Assembly: GCA_963789555.1 (NCBI GenBank)
Contig: CAWBKY010000004.1
Coordinates: 248,001 to 312,000 of the forward strand
DNA length: 64,000 bases
DNA from: JACXTP01 sp963789555
GTDB taxonomy: Archaea; Thermoplasmatota; Thermoplasmata; Methanomassiliicoccales; UBA472
Reading direction: 5' to 3'
Position 1 is the first letter of the stretch. Every line of letters begins with the position of its first letter. This document shows, in pieces, positions 1 to 8,472 of the stretch. The position numbers were made by a program, and so were the translations under genes. The notes under the pieces were generated by a model. The model saw only the letters and a list, made by a program, of their open reading frames with translations. It had not been told where the DNA came from and searched no databases.

Positions 1-212
1 CCGACCCCAAGTTGGTCATCGCCTGCGGCGACTGCGCCTCCAACGGGGTGCCCTTCTTCGACTGCTACAACGTCTGTGGGGGCGTGGACAAGGTCATCCC
101 GGTGGACCTCTACGTCCCTGGCTGCTCCTGTCGCCCGGAAGCGATCATGGACGCGGTGGTCCAAGGTATCCAGATGTGGCAGGAAAAGGTGGAGCGGGAG
201 GGAGGGAGATGA
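1..212 (+). CDS. Ech-type [NiFe] hydrogenase small subunit (EchC/NuoB-like), 3' part only
   Basis: The gene enters from the left edge and only about 69 C-terminal residues are present. The peptide contains ACGDCASNG and then IPVDLYVPGCSCRPEAI, the end of the NuoB/EchC iron-sulfur small-subunit fold in which the PGC cysteine helps bind the [4Fe-4S] cluster next to the NiFe site. The reading frame starts at base 3 and ends with a TGA that overlaps the ATG of the next gene (ATGA). The C-D-E-F gene order that follows matches Ech hydrogenases. The protein should pass electrons between ferredoxin and the large subunit at the inner face of the membrane. The family is certain; the Ech subtype is inferred from gene order and sizes. 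Confidence 0.85.
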   Translation, partial: DPKLVIACGDCASNGVPFFDCYNVCGGVDKVIPVDLYVPGCSCRPEAIMDAVVQGIQMWQEKVEREGGR

Positions 213-580
213 ACGGGCCGATGCCGCCGAACGACATCAGGAAGAGGTTGGAGAGGATGACCCGCAAGGCCGATATGCCGAGACTGATCGACATCATCGC
301 CGTGGACCGACAGGACGGCACCTTCGACCTCATCTACACCTTCCATCACCAGAACGCCCTGGTGGACGAGCGGTTCGTCATCAAGGCGGAGGATGAGCTG
401 GAGTCCATCCGCGACCTGTACGCGGCGGCCGTCTACATGGAGCGGGAGATCATCGACATGTTCGGGCTCCACTTCAAGGGGTTGGAGGGCGGTTTCTTGC
501 TGGACAAGAACAGCCCAAAGGCCCCGTTGCGCAAGCCCATCAAGGTGGAGACGGTGAAGGAGGTGAAGCCCGATGCCTAA
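209..580 (+). CDS. Ech-type hydrogenase subunit D (NuoC-like, 123 aa)
   Basis: This small NuoC/30-kDa-like subunit has ERMTRKADMPRLIDIIAVD, then a FDLIYTFHHQNALVDERFV core and VYMEREIIDMFGLHFKG, the typical 'ERE..D.FG..F.G' signature of the family. At 123 residues it is as short as EchD, not full-length NuoC. The ATG at 209 is chosen because it overlaps the previous stop and has GGAGGGAG just upstream. Its own stop overlaps the start of the large-subunit gene, which suggests translational coupling. The role is structural, docking the catalytic module to the membrane arm. The membrane subunits (EchA/B) are presumably left of the window. Confidence 0.82.
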   Translation: MNGPMPPNDIRKRLERMTRKADMPRLIDIIAVDRQDGTFDLIYTFHHQNALVDERFVIKAEDELESIRDLYAAAVYMEREIIDMFGLHFKGLEGGFLLDKNSPKAPLRKPIKVETVKEVKPDA

Positions 581-1658
581 TGGCTTCATAGTCCCGTACG
601 GACCTCAGCATGCCGCCTTCCTCGAACCGTTCAATCTCCGTCTCACCGTGGAGGAGGAGGTGGTGGTGGGCGCGGAGCTGAACTTCGGATACAACCATCG
701 GGGCATGGAGCACGCCCTGGCCCAGGACTACAAACGGACACAGTTCCTGGCGGAGAGGGTGTGCGGCATCTGCTCCTACCATCACGCCTCGGTCTACTGC
801 CAGACCATGGAAACGATGTATGGCGTCACCATCTCGGACCGGGCCAATCTGGTGCGACTGATCATGATGGAGTGCCAGCGGCTCACCAGCCATCTCCTGG
901 CTCTGGGCCACATCGCCGAGACCATCGGTTATGAGAACCTCTTCATGCAGTTCTTCCGGGAAAGGGAGGAGGTCATGCAGCTGGTGAACCGCATCTCCGG
1001 GGGCAGGGTGCATTACTCCATGAACGCCATCGGAGGGTTGCGGAAGGACGTGACCTATGAGCAGCTGCAGGACGTCGAGGCCACCATGGACCGATTGGAG
1101 CCGAAGTTCCTGGAGCTGCAGCGCATCGTCCGCAAGGACATCACCCTGCGGAGGAGGTTGCGCGGCGTCGGCCTTCTCACCAAGAAGGATGCGATGGACT
1201 GGTGCACGGTCGGGCCGACCTCGAGGGGGTCGGGACTGCCCCACGATGTCCGTCTGACGTCCTACGGCGGGTACGGCGTGGAAGGGATCAAGTTCCGCCC
1301 CATCTACTACGAGGAGGGCGACTGCTACGCCCGCACCATGGTGCGCATGGACGAGGTGCTCCAGGCGGTGGACCTGATAAGGCAGGCACTGGACCTCGAT
1401 CCGGGACGGGCCGGTCCAGGTGCCGGTGAAAGGGCAACCCCAACGGAGAGGCCTATGGCCGGGTGGAGGCGCCGCGCGGCGAGCTATTATATTATGTCGA
1501 GAGCGAATGGAACGACGATGCTCGACCGGGTCAAGCTCAGGACGCCGGCGCTGGTCAACATACCGGCGCTCACGGCGATGGTGCCTGGCTGCCGATTCGC
1601 CGATGTGGCGGTGATCACGGTCTCGGTGGACCCCTGCGTCTGTTGCACGGACCGGTGA
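573..1658 (+). CDS. Group 4 [NiFe] hydrogenase large subunit (EchE-like)
   Basis: This is the catalytic subunit that holds the NiFe site. Both metal-binding motifs are visible: ERVCGICSYHHA near residue 65 and DPCVCCTDR at the extreme C-terminus, so all four nickel ligands are present. This separates it from NuoD/FpoD, which lack them. Length is about 361 residues, as in EchE. GGAGGTG lies just before the ATG at 573. Between about 1395 and 1525 the open frame reads nonsense while the expected peptide (GEAYGRVEAPRGELLYYVES) lies in another frame. Compensating single-base indels therefore corrupt this part of the sequence. No C-terminal maturation peptide follows DPCxxC beyond a few residues, as is usual for Ech-type enzymes. 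Confidence 0.88.
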   Translation: MPNGFIVPYGPQHAAFLEPFNLRLTVEEEVVVGAELNFGYNHRGMEHALAQDYKRTQFLAERVCGICSYHHASVYCQTMETMYGVTISDRANLVRLIMMECQRLTSHLLALGHIAETIGYENLFMQFFREREEVMQLVNRISGGRVHYSMNAIGGLRKDVTYEQLQDVEATMDRLEPKFLELQRIVRKDITLRRRLRGVGLLTKKDAMDWCTVGPTSRGSGLPHDVRLTSYGGYGVEGIKFRPIYYEEGDCYARTMVRMDEVLQAVDLIRQALDLDPGRAGPGAGERATPTERPMAGWRRRAASYYIMSRANGTTMLDRVKLRTPALVNIPALTAMVPGCRFADVAVITVSVDPCVCCTDR

Positions 1659-1662
1659 TGAC

Positions 1663-2070
1663 ATGTCCATGCTCACCTCGACCTTGAAGAACCTGTTCTC
1701 CCGTCCCGACACGATCAGATATCCGAAGGAGAGAACGGAGATACCCGCCACCAACCGGGGTAGGGTGGTGTGGGACATGCAACGCTGCATCTGGTGCCGC
1801 CTGTGCGAGAAGAATTGCCCCACCAAGGCCATCGTCACCGACAAGGAGAGGAAGACCCAGACCATAACCCGGGTCCGTTGCATCGCCTGCCGCACCTGCG
1901 TGGACGTGTGCCCTGTCAATATCATAAAGATGGAGAGCGTCTATTCGCAACCCGGTCCCGAGCGGGAGGTCCATGTCTACGGAGTGGATATGGCGCCTTT
2001 CGAATACCGAGTGGAGAGGATGCCAGCGTCCGAAAGGGATGCCAGCAGGCTGAGGAAAGGGGGGAGATGA
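1663..2070 (+). CDS. Ech-type hydrogenase ferredoxin-like subunit (EchF/NuoI-like)
   Basis: The 135-residue protein carries two [4Fe-4S] motifs, CIWCRLCEKNCP and CIACRTCVDVCP, in the spacing of NuoI/EchF polyferredoxins. The N-terminus (LKNLFSRPDTIRYP) also fits this family. It would accept electrons from, or donate them to, soluble ferredoxin and relay them to the small subunit. The gene starts four bases after the large-subunit stop, and its own TGA overlaps the ATG of the next gene, so all five genes appear to form one operon. Confidence 0.88.
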   Translation: MSMLTSTLKNLFSRPDTIRYPKERTEIPATNRGRVVWDMQRCIWCRLCEKNCPTKAIVTDKERKTQTITRVRCIACRTCVDVCPVNIIKMESVYSQPGPEREVHVYGVDMAPFEYRVERMPASERDASRLRKGGR

Positions 2071-2425
2071 TGATGGAACTGCCAGAGAACATAATCACCG
2101 GGATAGACTACCTCTCCCTCTTCTTCCAGTTGGTGGGAGCGATCATCGTCTCATTCGGTGGGTTCCGGGCATTGTACCAGCTTTGGATGGCATCGTTGCG
2201 TAAAGGCAGTTTCAGCTTCCTACATATCAAGAAGAACCTCATCCAGGCCTTGGTGTTCGGTCTTGACTTCTTCATCATCGGCGACGCGCTGACCACCCTG
2301 ATCGCCCCGGACATCGGACACGGTGATACTGTTGATACTAATCGTCGTGGTGAGGACCGTGCTCAGCGTCTTCCTCATGAAGGAGCTGAAGGACGAGAAG
2401 GAGATCCAGGCAGATCAACGACTGA
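2067..2425 (+). CDS. DUF1622 family small membrane protein (frameshifted)
   Basis: The start overlaps the EchF stop. Two or three membrane segments are visible: YLSLFFQLVGAIIVSFGGF, LVFGLDFFIIGDALTTLIAP and, in another frame after about 2322, ILLILIVVVRTVLSVFLMKEL. This is the DUF1622 pattern, with a charged end (KELKDEKEIQADQ). One indel near 2322 splits it. The true stop is not resolved; a TGA at 2423 is plausible and would leave it just meeting the convergent gene. DUF1622 has no established function. Its overlap with the hydrogenase operon suggests co-translation, but a role in the complex is only an inference. Confidence 0.6.
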
Positions 2426-3140
2426 CCCGTTTCAAACCAGACACCGGCCCCAGGTGCATCAGCCCGATCTCGCTGCAGGCGTATACCTGTGCCGCCCCCA
2501 CGTCCGCATCGCGCAGCACAGGGGAAAACGCCCTCCCTTTGGTGGCGTTGGTGAAGTCCATGCCCGGAGCCAGCGGTGAGAAGGCGGGAAGGACCAGGAC
2601 GCGCTCCTTTTCGAAATGCAGGAAGCAAGGCAGCTTGAGATAGGCTCCGATGCTGTCGAAGAGGCGGACCGATGGATGCTCATGCCCTATCACCAAAGGA
2701 CGCTCGTCGGTGTCCATGTGGCCATGCATCATCGAGACGCCTCCGAGGCGGAAGGAGGCCTCCACCCTCAGGTCGAGCTGTTTCGCCAATGACGTCAGGA
2801 AGTTATCGTGGTTCCCCTTGGCCACCCAGACCTCGGCGCCATCGCGCAGTTGCCGCACCACCTGCCTCACCTCTGCCAGTTCCTGACCGAGATTGTGCGA
2901 GAACTCATGCTTCAGGTCCCCTAAAATGAGCACCTTCTCCGGCTGGTACCGGTCGACGATGCGCATCAGCGAATCCCGCATCGATTCCGTCTGTATGCGG
3001 GGCAGATGCATGCCCTCCGCTTCCAGGACCCCTTCCAGGCCGATGTGCAGGTCGGCGATGGCGATGGTGGCCTCGCTCTCCATCCATATGCACAGGTCGC
3101 TGGTCATCCGGACCCCGGGGAAGGCTTGGAAGGTGCGCAA
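2415..3140 (-). CDS. ICC-like metallophosphoesterase
   Basis: A calcineurin-like phosphoesterase of about 241 residues with the full metal-binding set in order: ADLHIG, GDLKHEF, GNHDN, HGHMD and GHEH. This matches the archaeal 'ICC-like' phosphoesterases (COG1407 type), whose substrate is not established. The chosen start is a TTG at 3140 with GGAG four bases upstream; an ATG at 3107 is the alternative. It is convergent with the hydrogenase operon and divergent from the HTH gene at 3358, sharing a 217-base intergenic region. The frame is intact. Confidence 0.85.
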   Translation of the reverse strand: MRTFQAFPGVRMTSDLCIWMESEATIAIADLHIGLEGVLEAEGMHLPRIQTESMRDSLMRIVDRYQPEKVLILGDLKHEFSHNLGQELAEVRQVVRQLRDGAEVWVAKGNHDNFLTSLAKQLDLRVEASFRLGGVSMMHGHMDTDERPLVIGHEHPSVRLFDSIGAYLKLPCFLHFEKERVLVLPAFSPLAPGMDFTNATKGRAFSPVLRDADVGAAQVYACSEIGLMHLGPVSGLKRVSR

Positions 3141-3203
3141 TTCACTCCGTCCTCACTATCTCCGTATAGGGCTTAACGCTATGCTCGATCAATTTTCATA
3201 AAT

Positions 3204-3226
3204 GACGAATCAGATGATGATTCATC
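3204..3226. promoter_or_regulatory. Palindrome GACGAATCA-N5-TGATTCATC, possible operator
   Basis: This is a near-perfect 9-base inverted repeat with one mismatch per arm and a 5-base spacer, in the divergent intergenic region between the phosphoesterase and the HTH gene. The inner GAATCA/TGATTC core recurs about 77 bases downstream. Winged-helix regulators usually bind such dyads. That the HTH protein at 3358 binds here is an inference. Confidence 0.45.
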
Positions 3227-3284
3227 GTTCCGATAATAGGCCGTACAAATCCTGATGTGATATGCTGGCCATTGAAAAAAACTT

Positions 3285-3299
3285 GAATCAGAATTGATT
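3285..3299. promoter_or_regulatory. Second AATCA-N4-TGATT dyad next to the TATA element
   Basis: The bases GAATCAGAATTGATT form a shorter copy of the palindrome at 3204-3226. It ends about 14 bases before the TATA-like element of the HTH gene, a position where a bound protein would interfere with or help TFB/TBP binding. Confidence 0.4.
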
Positions 3300-3313
3300 T
3301 TGACCTCAATTTC

Positions 3314-3320
3314 TTTAAAT
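3314..3320 (+). promoter_or_regulatory. TATA-like element of the HTH gene
   Basis: TTTAAAT lies 38 bases before the ATG at 3358. An archaeal start of transcription about 25-30 bases downstream would leave a short leader that includes AAGGTG. Confidence 0.5.
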
Positions 3321-3357
3321 ATCGTCCTGGGAAATTTTATCATTCAAGGTGTGCAGG

Positions 3358-3717
3358 ATGCAAGCACTCGAAACATCGAGATTGATCACCGAGGAATACG
3401 CTGCGAAGATATTGTTGGCCACCATGGGCAAGCCCAAGACGGCCTTCGAGCTCAGCGAGAAGATGGGCATACCCATCGCCGCCTGTTACCGCAAGATAAG
3501 ACTGCTGGAAGAGGCGGGTTTCATCCATTGCGTGGAGAGACGACTGACCCAGGCCGGCAAGAGGATCTCCCTCTACAAGTCCAACGTCAAGAACGCGCAG
3601 ATCATCGTGGAGCGAAACAAGCTCCGCGCCAGGATCGAGATGGTGGACGGCACCATGGCCGACAGCAGCTACGACCTGGACATGAGCGTGTTCATGGAGC
3701 CGATCGCTTCCAAGTGA
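3358..3717 (+). CDS. Winged-helix (ArsR-like) transcription regulator, 119 aa
   Basis: A short DNA-binding protein. Residues about 15-65 form a winged helix (AAKILLATMGKPKTAFELSE, then IPIAACYRKIRLLEEAGFIH, then the wing). It ends in a basic segment and a short acidic tail. No metal-binding cysteine pair of the classic ArsR sensor is present, so the signal is unknown. The ATG at 3358 is preferred, with AAGGTG six bases upstream; an in-frame GTG sits at 3349. Two related palindromes lie upstream, which suggests autoregulation. A universal stress protein gene follows about 100 bases downstream with its own promoter. Confidence 0.75.
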   Translation: MQALETSRLITEEYAAKILLATMGKPKTAFELSEKMGIPIAACYRKIRLLEEAGFIHCVERRLTQAGKRISLYKSNVKNAQIIVERNKLRARIEMVDGTMADSSYDLDMSVFMEPIASK

Positions 3718-3819
3718 GAAATACCTCCTAGGGGTCCAGGGTTGCCATCCTTGGGCTCCAGATATAATTCTCTTCAACGATAGTAAAATATTATACCTGA
3801 AAGAATCTAATTGTGCCGT

Positions 3820-4645
3820 ATGTTGTTCAAACGCGTGCTCATTCCCATCGACCTGAGCGAGGTCTCCGCCGACCAGTTGGAATGCGCGCTGCAGTTGAAG
3901 CGCTATGGCATGGAGGAGCTGGTTCTGCTCTATGTCCTGTCCTTGGAAGGCGATATCCCGCCCGAGGACGAGATTGGCGTTGAACAACCTCCTCAAGAAA
4001 GCCGAGTCGGCGGGCATCAAGGCCCGGACGGCGGTGGAGAAGGGGAAGGTGTCCAACAAGATCCTCGAGGTGGCAAAGAGGGAGAGGAGCTCGCTGATAG
4101 TGATGGCCTCCTCCGGGAAGACCAAGGCCACCGAGCTGATGGTTGGCAGCGTCTCCTTGGAGGTGGTGCGACGCACCAAGGTCCCCGTCCTGGTGGGCAA
4201 GTTCTTCGCCGTCGGTAAGAAGAAATCAAGCACCGATGCTGCCCCCCTCCTCGAGAGCGTGCTGATATCGGTGGACCTCACCTCGGCCACCAAGAGCGTT
4301 CTCGAAACCTTCAAGCAGCTGGACCAGAGCGGTTGTGAGAGGGCGGTGCTTTTCCACGTGGTGCCCTCGAACAAGTACAGCGTGGAGGACAACGACAAGT
4401 TCCAGGCGGTGAAGAAGGACCTGGCCGAATGGAAGGAGGCCCATAAGGGCAATTGCGAGCTGGACACGCATCTGCACTATGGCTCTCCGGCATACAACAT
4501 CATCGAGGCGGCCCGCGAGTTCGACGCCACCTTGATCGTGATGGGCAATGTGGGAAAAGGGCTCCTTCACTCCATGACCTTGGGTTCCGTCTCTGATGAA
4601 GTGCTACGGAAGTCCAACGTGCATGTCTTGATCGTTCCTTGCTGA
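3820..4645 (+). CDS. Tandem universal stress protein (UspA), frameshifted
   Basis: Two Usp domains in one protein of about 275 residues. The first starts FKRVLIPIDLSEVSADQLE and ends ERSSLIVMASSGKTKATELMVGSVS...VPVLVG. The second starts LLESVLISVDLTSATKSVLE and ends FDATLIVMGNVGKGLLHSMTLGSVSDEVL...VLIVPC. The G-x2-G-x9-G(S/T) nucleotide motif is recognisable in the second domain (GNVGKG...GSVS) and weaker in the first. One indel near 3970 separates residues 1-50 from the rest. An AAAATATTATA tract about 3786-3796 is a good TATA element, placing the transcript start close to the ATG. Usp proteins respond to stress and starvation; the ligand is unknown. Confidence 0.82.
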
Positions 4646-6286
4646 GGCTTTCGCTCTCGAACGAAGCAAATGGTTCGGCACTGCGGACCCGATCTCGTCC
4701 ACCTATCGTCTGCCCTACGGTCCGCGCCTGTTGCCTCATGAACTGGGTCAGGTACAGGGCCGTGCCGCTGCCCTTCCCGGTGCTGCCCGAGGCCTTCCAG
4801 CCTCCGAACGGTTGGGCTCCGACCATGGCCCCGGTGGTGGCGCTGCGCACCCTATTGGCATAGCACACCCCGGCCTCGATGTGATCGAAGAAGTAATCGA
4901 CCTCGTGGGACAGATTGGAGTATATGCCCGCCGTCAGACCGAAGTCCACATCGTTGGCGTTCCGCACCGCCTCCTTCCAGGTCGGAATAGCTCTGGGCGC
5001 ACAATATGGGCAGGAACATCTCGTTCTTGACCAGATGATGGTCCTCGGGCAGACCGGTGATGATGGTCGGCTCCACATAGTTGCCCATGGCCATCGCCGC
5101 CCTCGGTCAGGCGTCTTCCGCCCAGGACCACCTTGCCGTCCTGGCGGGCCATGGCCACATAGCGCTCGTAGTCCTGCACCGCCTTGGGGTGGATGATGGG
5201 GCAGATGAACGTGTCCCTGTCCCGGGGGTCTCCGATGCGGTACCGTCCGGCGTAGGCGGCGAGCATCTCCACGAAGACATCGAACACCTGTTCGTGCACG
5301 TAGACGCGGGAGCAGGCGGAGCACTTCTGGCCGCTGAAACCGAAAGCGGCCTGGGCCACCCCCTTGACCGCCATGGCCAGGTCGGCCGCCTGGCTGACGA
5401 TGGCCGGGTTCTTGCCGCCCATCTCGGCGATGACCGGGCGGGGGAGGCGGGCGAGCGACTCCCGGATGAGCTTGTAACCGACGTCCTTGGAGCCGGTGAA
5501 GACAATCCCCGATACCTTCGCATGGTTCACCAAGGTATCGCCCACCTCGGAGCCGGAACCGGTGACGACGTTGAAAACCCCGGCTGGTAGGCCTGCGGCC
5601 TCGAGGATGTCATGCAATAGGAAGACCGACAACGGGGCGGGGGAGGCGGGCTTGGCCACCACCGTGTTGCCGGTGATCATGGCCCCGGTGGCCATGCCGC
5701 AGCTGATGGCCAGAGGGAAGTTGAAGGGGCAGACCACGGCCCATACCCCGTAGGGTCTGAGCAGGCTGCGGGGCCTCTCGTCGTGATAGGGTCGGAGCGT
5801 CTCCTGCTCAAAGCCATGGTTGTCACGCATCGCCTTGACATAGAAGCGGATGAAATCGATGGCCTCGTCCACCTCGGCGATGGCCTCGTGCCGGTCCTTG
5901 CCGTTGTCAAAGGTAAGGGCCACGGCCAGACGGAACAGGTCCCGCTCCATCAGGTCCGCGGCCTTGGCGAATATGCCCAACCTCTCGGCGAGGTCGGTCC
6001 TGGACCAGGTCTGGTAGGCAAGGTCTGCCGCGGCGACCGCCTGGGCCACCTCCTCCTTGGTGCCCCGGGCGAACCTTCCCACCAGGAGGTCGGAGCTTAT
6101 CGGGGATGTGTCGTCGAAGAAGGACCGGCCCGGTAACCTCTTCCCGCCCACGATCGCGCCGAACTCCCTGGGGGAGCGCAGCTCATCCGAGAAGGCCGCG
6201 ACCTCGGCCTCATAACGGCGATGATAGTCTCCTTCCTGCCCTCTCCGGGACATGCGGTAGTGGGTGTTGACGTTCTCGAAGTCCAT
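4646..6286 (-). CDS. Aldehyde dehydrogenase, 1-pyrroline-5-carboxylate dehydrogenase-like (frameshifted)
   Basis: An NAD(P)-dependent aldehyde dehydrogenase of about 540 residues. It shows the catalytic asparagine region CPFNFPLA, the GS motif VTGSGSEVGDTL with VFTGSKDVG, the catalytic glutamate in AEMGGKNPAIV, and the nucleophile cysteine in GFSGQKCSACSR. The C-terminal QPFGGWKASG follows in another frame. GFSGQKCSACSR and the long N-terminus resemble glutamate-semialdehyde/P5C dehydrogenases (RocA/PruA), so proline or arginine catabolism is possible; an ornithine carbamoyltransferase lies 4 kb away. Indels occur near 5090 and 4980, and the C-terminal end by the convergent stress-protein stop is unresolved. 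ATG at 6286 is used. Confidence 0.78.
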
Positions 6287-6332
6287 GGCACTCAACGGGT
6301 GTGAAAAACCAGCAGGGCCTAGATAATGTCTT

Positions 6333-7554
6333 TCACCGGGACAGGGTGCGACGGTACAGCTCGACGATCTCGCCCATGACCCTTTGCGGCGAGTACCTTT
6401 CCAGTACCTGATGGCCGAGCCGGACCATCTCCTCCTTCCGCTCTGCGCTGCCGAGCACCTCGACCAGACAGGCGGCCAGTCGGGCGGCGTCCCCCGCCGG
6501 GAAGGTCGTGCCCGCCTCGCCTAGCACGTTCGCGGAGGCCCCGCGGTCGGACACGATGAGCGGGACATCGAAGGCCAAGGCCTCCAGCAAGGTGCGGGGG
6601 AAGGGTTCGGGCCATAGGGCGGGATGGACGAAGACATCGGCGAGGCGATAATAACGGGCCACCTCCTCCTTGTCCACGAAGCCGACGAAGACCACACGGT
6701 CGGCGATCCCCTCGTCGATCGCCATGGACCTCAGCTCCGGTTCGTACTCCCCTCTGCCGACAAGATAGAGCTTCACGTCGCTCCGTTCGAGCGAAGCCAA
6801 CGCCGCTATCAGCGTCTGGATCCCTTTCTCCACCTCCAACCGACCGATGTAGACCACGGCCTGGTGGTCCTTCACCGGCCTTTCCGAGAACTCCTGGGCG
6901 AGCAAGGTCACGTTGGGGTCGAACATGTTGGGGATGAGGTGGATGCGCGAGGCGTCATAACCGGCCAGGACATAGGCGGCCTTGGTCTCCTCGGAGAGGG
7001 CGATGTATTCGTCCACCTCCTTGGCGTAGGAGCGTAGGCCCTGCCATTGGGCCCAGTGCACCGGCATGAACGCCTTCACCGCCGGCGTGGTGCGCTTGCG
7101 CATCGCGCATCGCAGCGATTCCAGCGGGTCGCAGTCCTGGCAACGGACCGGTTCATAGTCCGAGGGGTTGGTGCACACCGGTACCATGTTGTTCAGGGTG
7201 GCCACCACCTTGGCGCCCCGTCGGCGGGCATAGATCACTGCCGCGGGTATCTGCTGGCAATTATAGACATGAACGATGTCGTAGCGTTCCTTGAGGTGCA
7301 GCATCTCCGCTAAGGCGGAATAGTTGAGGCCCAGCAAGGTCTCCCGGTGCTCGAAGATAGCGGACGGTGCCTCGCTCGGTCACCACCGGCGGACGGCGGT
7401 CGCCATTGAAAGCCAGGACGTCAGTGCGGATGCCCCGGGAGCGCAACCCTTCCACCAACAGTTGGCAGCTGAGCGCGCACCCACCCACCAGGTTCGGCGG
7501 GTAGTCCGGGGTGACCACAAGCACCTTGAGACCATTCTTCCAGTCATCGCTCAT
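6333..7554 (-). CDS. GT4-family glycosyltransferase (frameshifted)
   Basis: A GT-B glycosyltransferase of about 405 residues. The N-terminus has VLVVTPDYPPNLVGGCALSC, the glycine-rich start of GT4 enzymes. The C-terminal Rossmann domain has VVYIGRLEVEKGIQTLIAA and the E-x7-E nucleotide-sugar motif in PEPFPRTLLEALAFDVPLIV. A cysteine cluster (CTNPSDYEPVRCQDCDPLESLRC) in the N-terminal half matches GT4 subfamilies that bind a structural zinc or iron ion. An indel near 7345 divides the gene. It stands apart from the main sugar region and its acceptor is unknown. Confidence 0.8.
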
Positions 7555-7701
7555 GGAACGGAGGCGATATCGATGGCCACATTATAATACCCCATCGCAG
7601 GGGTTCATGAAAATGATCGAAACTGCCCCGTTGAACTACCACATCACTTTCAAAGCACCTTGGGAAAATGATATAACGATGACGCATGCTGGGAGGTGAC
7701 G

Positions 7702-8472
7702 ATGATCCGTAACTCCTTCATAATCTTGCCCAAGGTCGGCCCGCGCCGCGAGCTCACCCTGTGGCAGGAGGGGGTGCTGGACTGGGACGATTTCTTGGGC
7801 CGGGGCCATATGAAGGGTTTCTCCCTGGCGCGCAAGAGCGAGCTGGACCGATGCCTCCATACCGCCGATTCGTTCCTGGCCAAGGGGGAGAGCGGTTACT
7901 TCTCCTCCCTGCTTCCCACGGTGGAGCAGTGGCGCCTGTTCGAATCCTTCAAGGAGGACTGCGCCTACCTGGACATCGAGACGGACGGTCTTGGCGGGGA
8001 TTCGGTGGTCACGATGGTGAGCGTGCACCGGCATGGACAGACGACCACCTTGGTGCGGGGCCTGGGCCTGAGCTCGACCTCTTTGGCGGAGGCGCTTAAG
8101 GGCACGAAGATGCTGGTCACATACAATGGAGCCTCATTCGACCTGCCCCGCTTGCATAAGGAGTTCCCCTTCACCGTCCCCCGCGTGCCTCATTTCGACC
8201 TCCGCCATGGCTGTGGCAGGCTGGATTGGAAGGGCGGGTTGAAGGGAGTGGAGAAGCGCTTGGGCATCGCCAGACCAAGGGAGGTGGAGTTCGTCACCGG
8301 AGAGGAGGCGGTCTACCTCTGGCATCTATGGCAGAGGAAGGGCAGCGAGAACGCCCTGAAACTGCTCATGCGCTACAACGTGGAGGACACCAGGAACCTA
8401 GAGGAGGTGGCCCGGCACGTGCACCGCGGCCTGGTGCTCCGTGCCAAGGAGGCCATGGCCCATGGGCGCTGA
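7702..8472 (+). CDS. RNase H-like DEDD exonuclease domain protein (YprB-like)
   Basis: About 257 residues with the DEDD exonuclease motifs: YLDIETDG (motif I), VTYNGASFDLPRL (motif II) and YNVEDTRNLEEV (motif III). This is the RNase H-like, YprB/COG3359-type fold. GGGAGGTG sits just before the ATG at 7702. The stop lies inside the next gene: the RecJ-like frame starts at 8462, giving an 11-base overlap. The pair is therefore probably co-translated and may act together in nucleic-acid repair or turnover. That link is an inference from gene order. Confidence 0.8.
   Translation: MIRNSFIILPKVGPRRELTLWQEGVLDWDDFLGRGHMKGFSLARKSELDRCLHTADSFLAKGESGYFSSLLPTVEQWRLFESFKEDCAYLDIETDGLGGDSVVTMVSVHRHGQTTTLVRGLGLSSTSLAEALKGTKMLVTYNGASFDLPRLHKEFPFTVPRVPHFDLRHGCGRLDWKGGLKGVEKRLGIARPREVEFVTGEEAVYLWHLWQRKGSENALKLLMRYNVEDTRNLEEVARHVHRGLVLRAKEAMAHGR

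Noticed and set aside
573..1658. NuoD/FpoD (non-hydrogenase) assignment for the large subunit
   Set aside because: Both CxxC metal motifs, including the C-terminal DPCVCC, are present; NuoD and FpoD lack them.
540..1925. Long minus-strand open frame opposite the hydrogenase genes
   Set aside because: It is the shadow of GC-rich genes; its protein has no domain pattern and the plus strand carries clear motifs.
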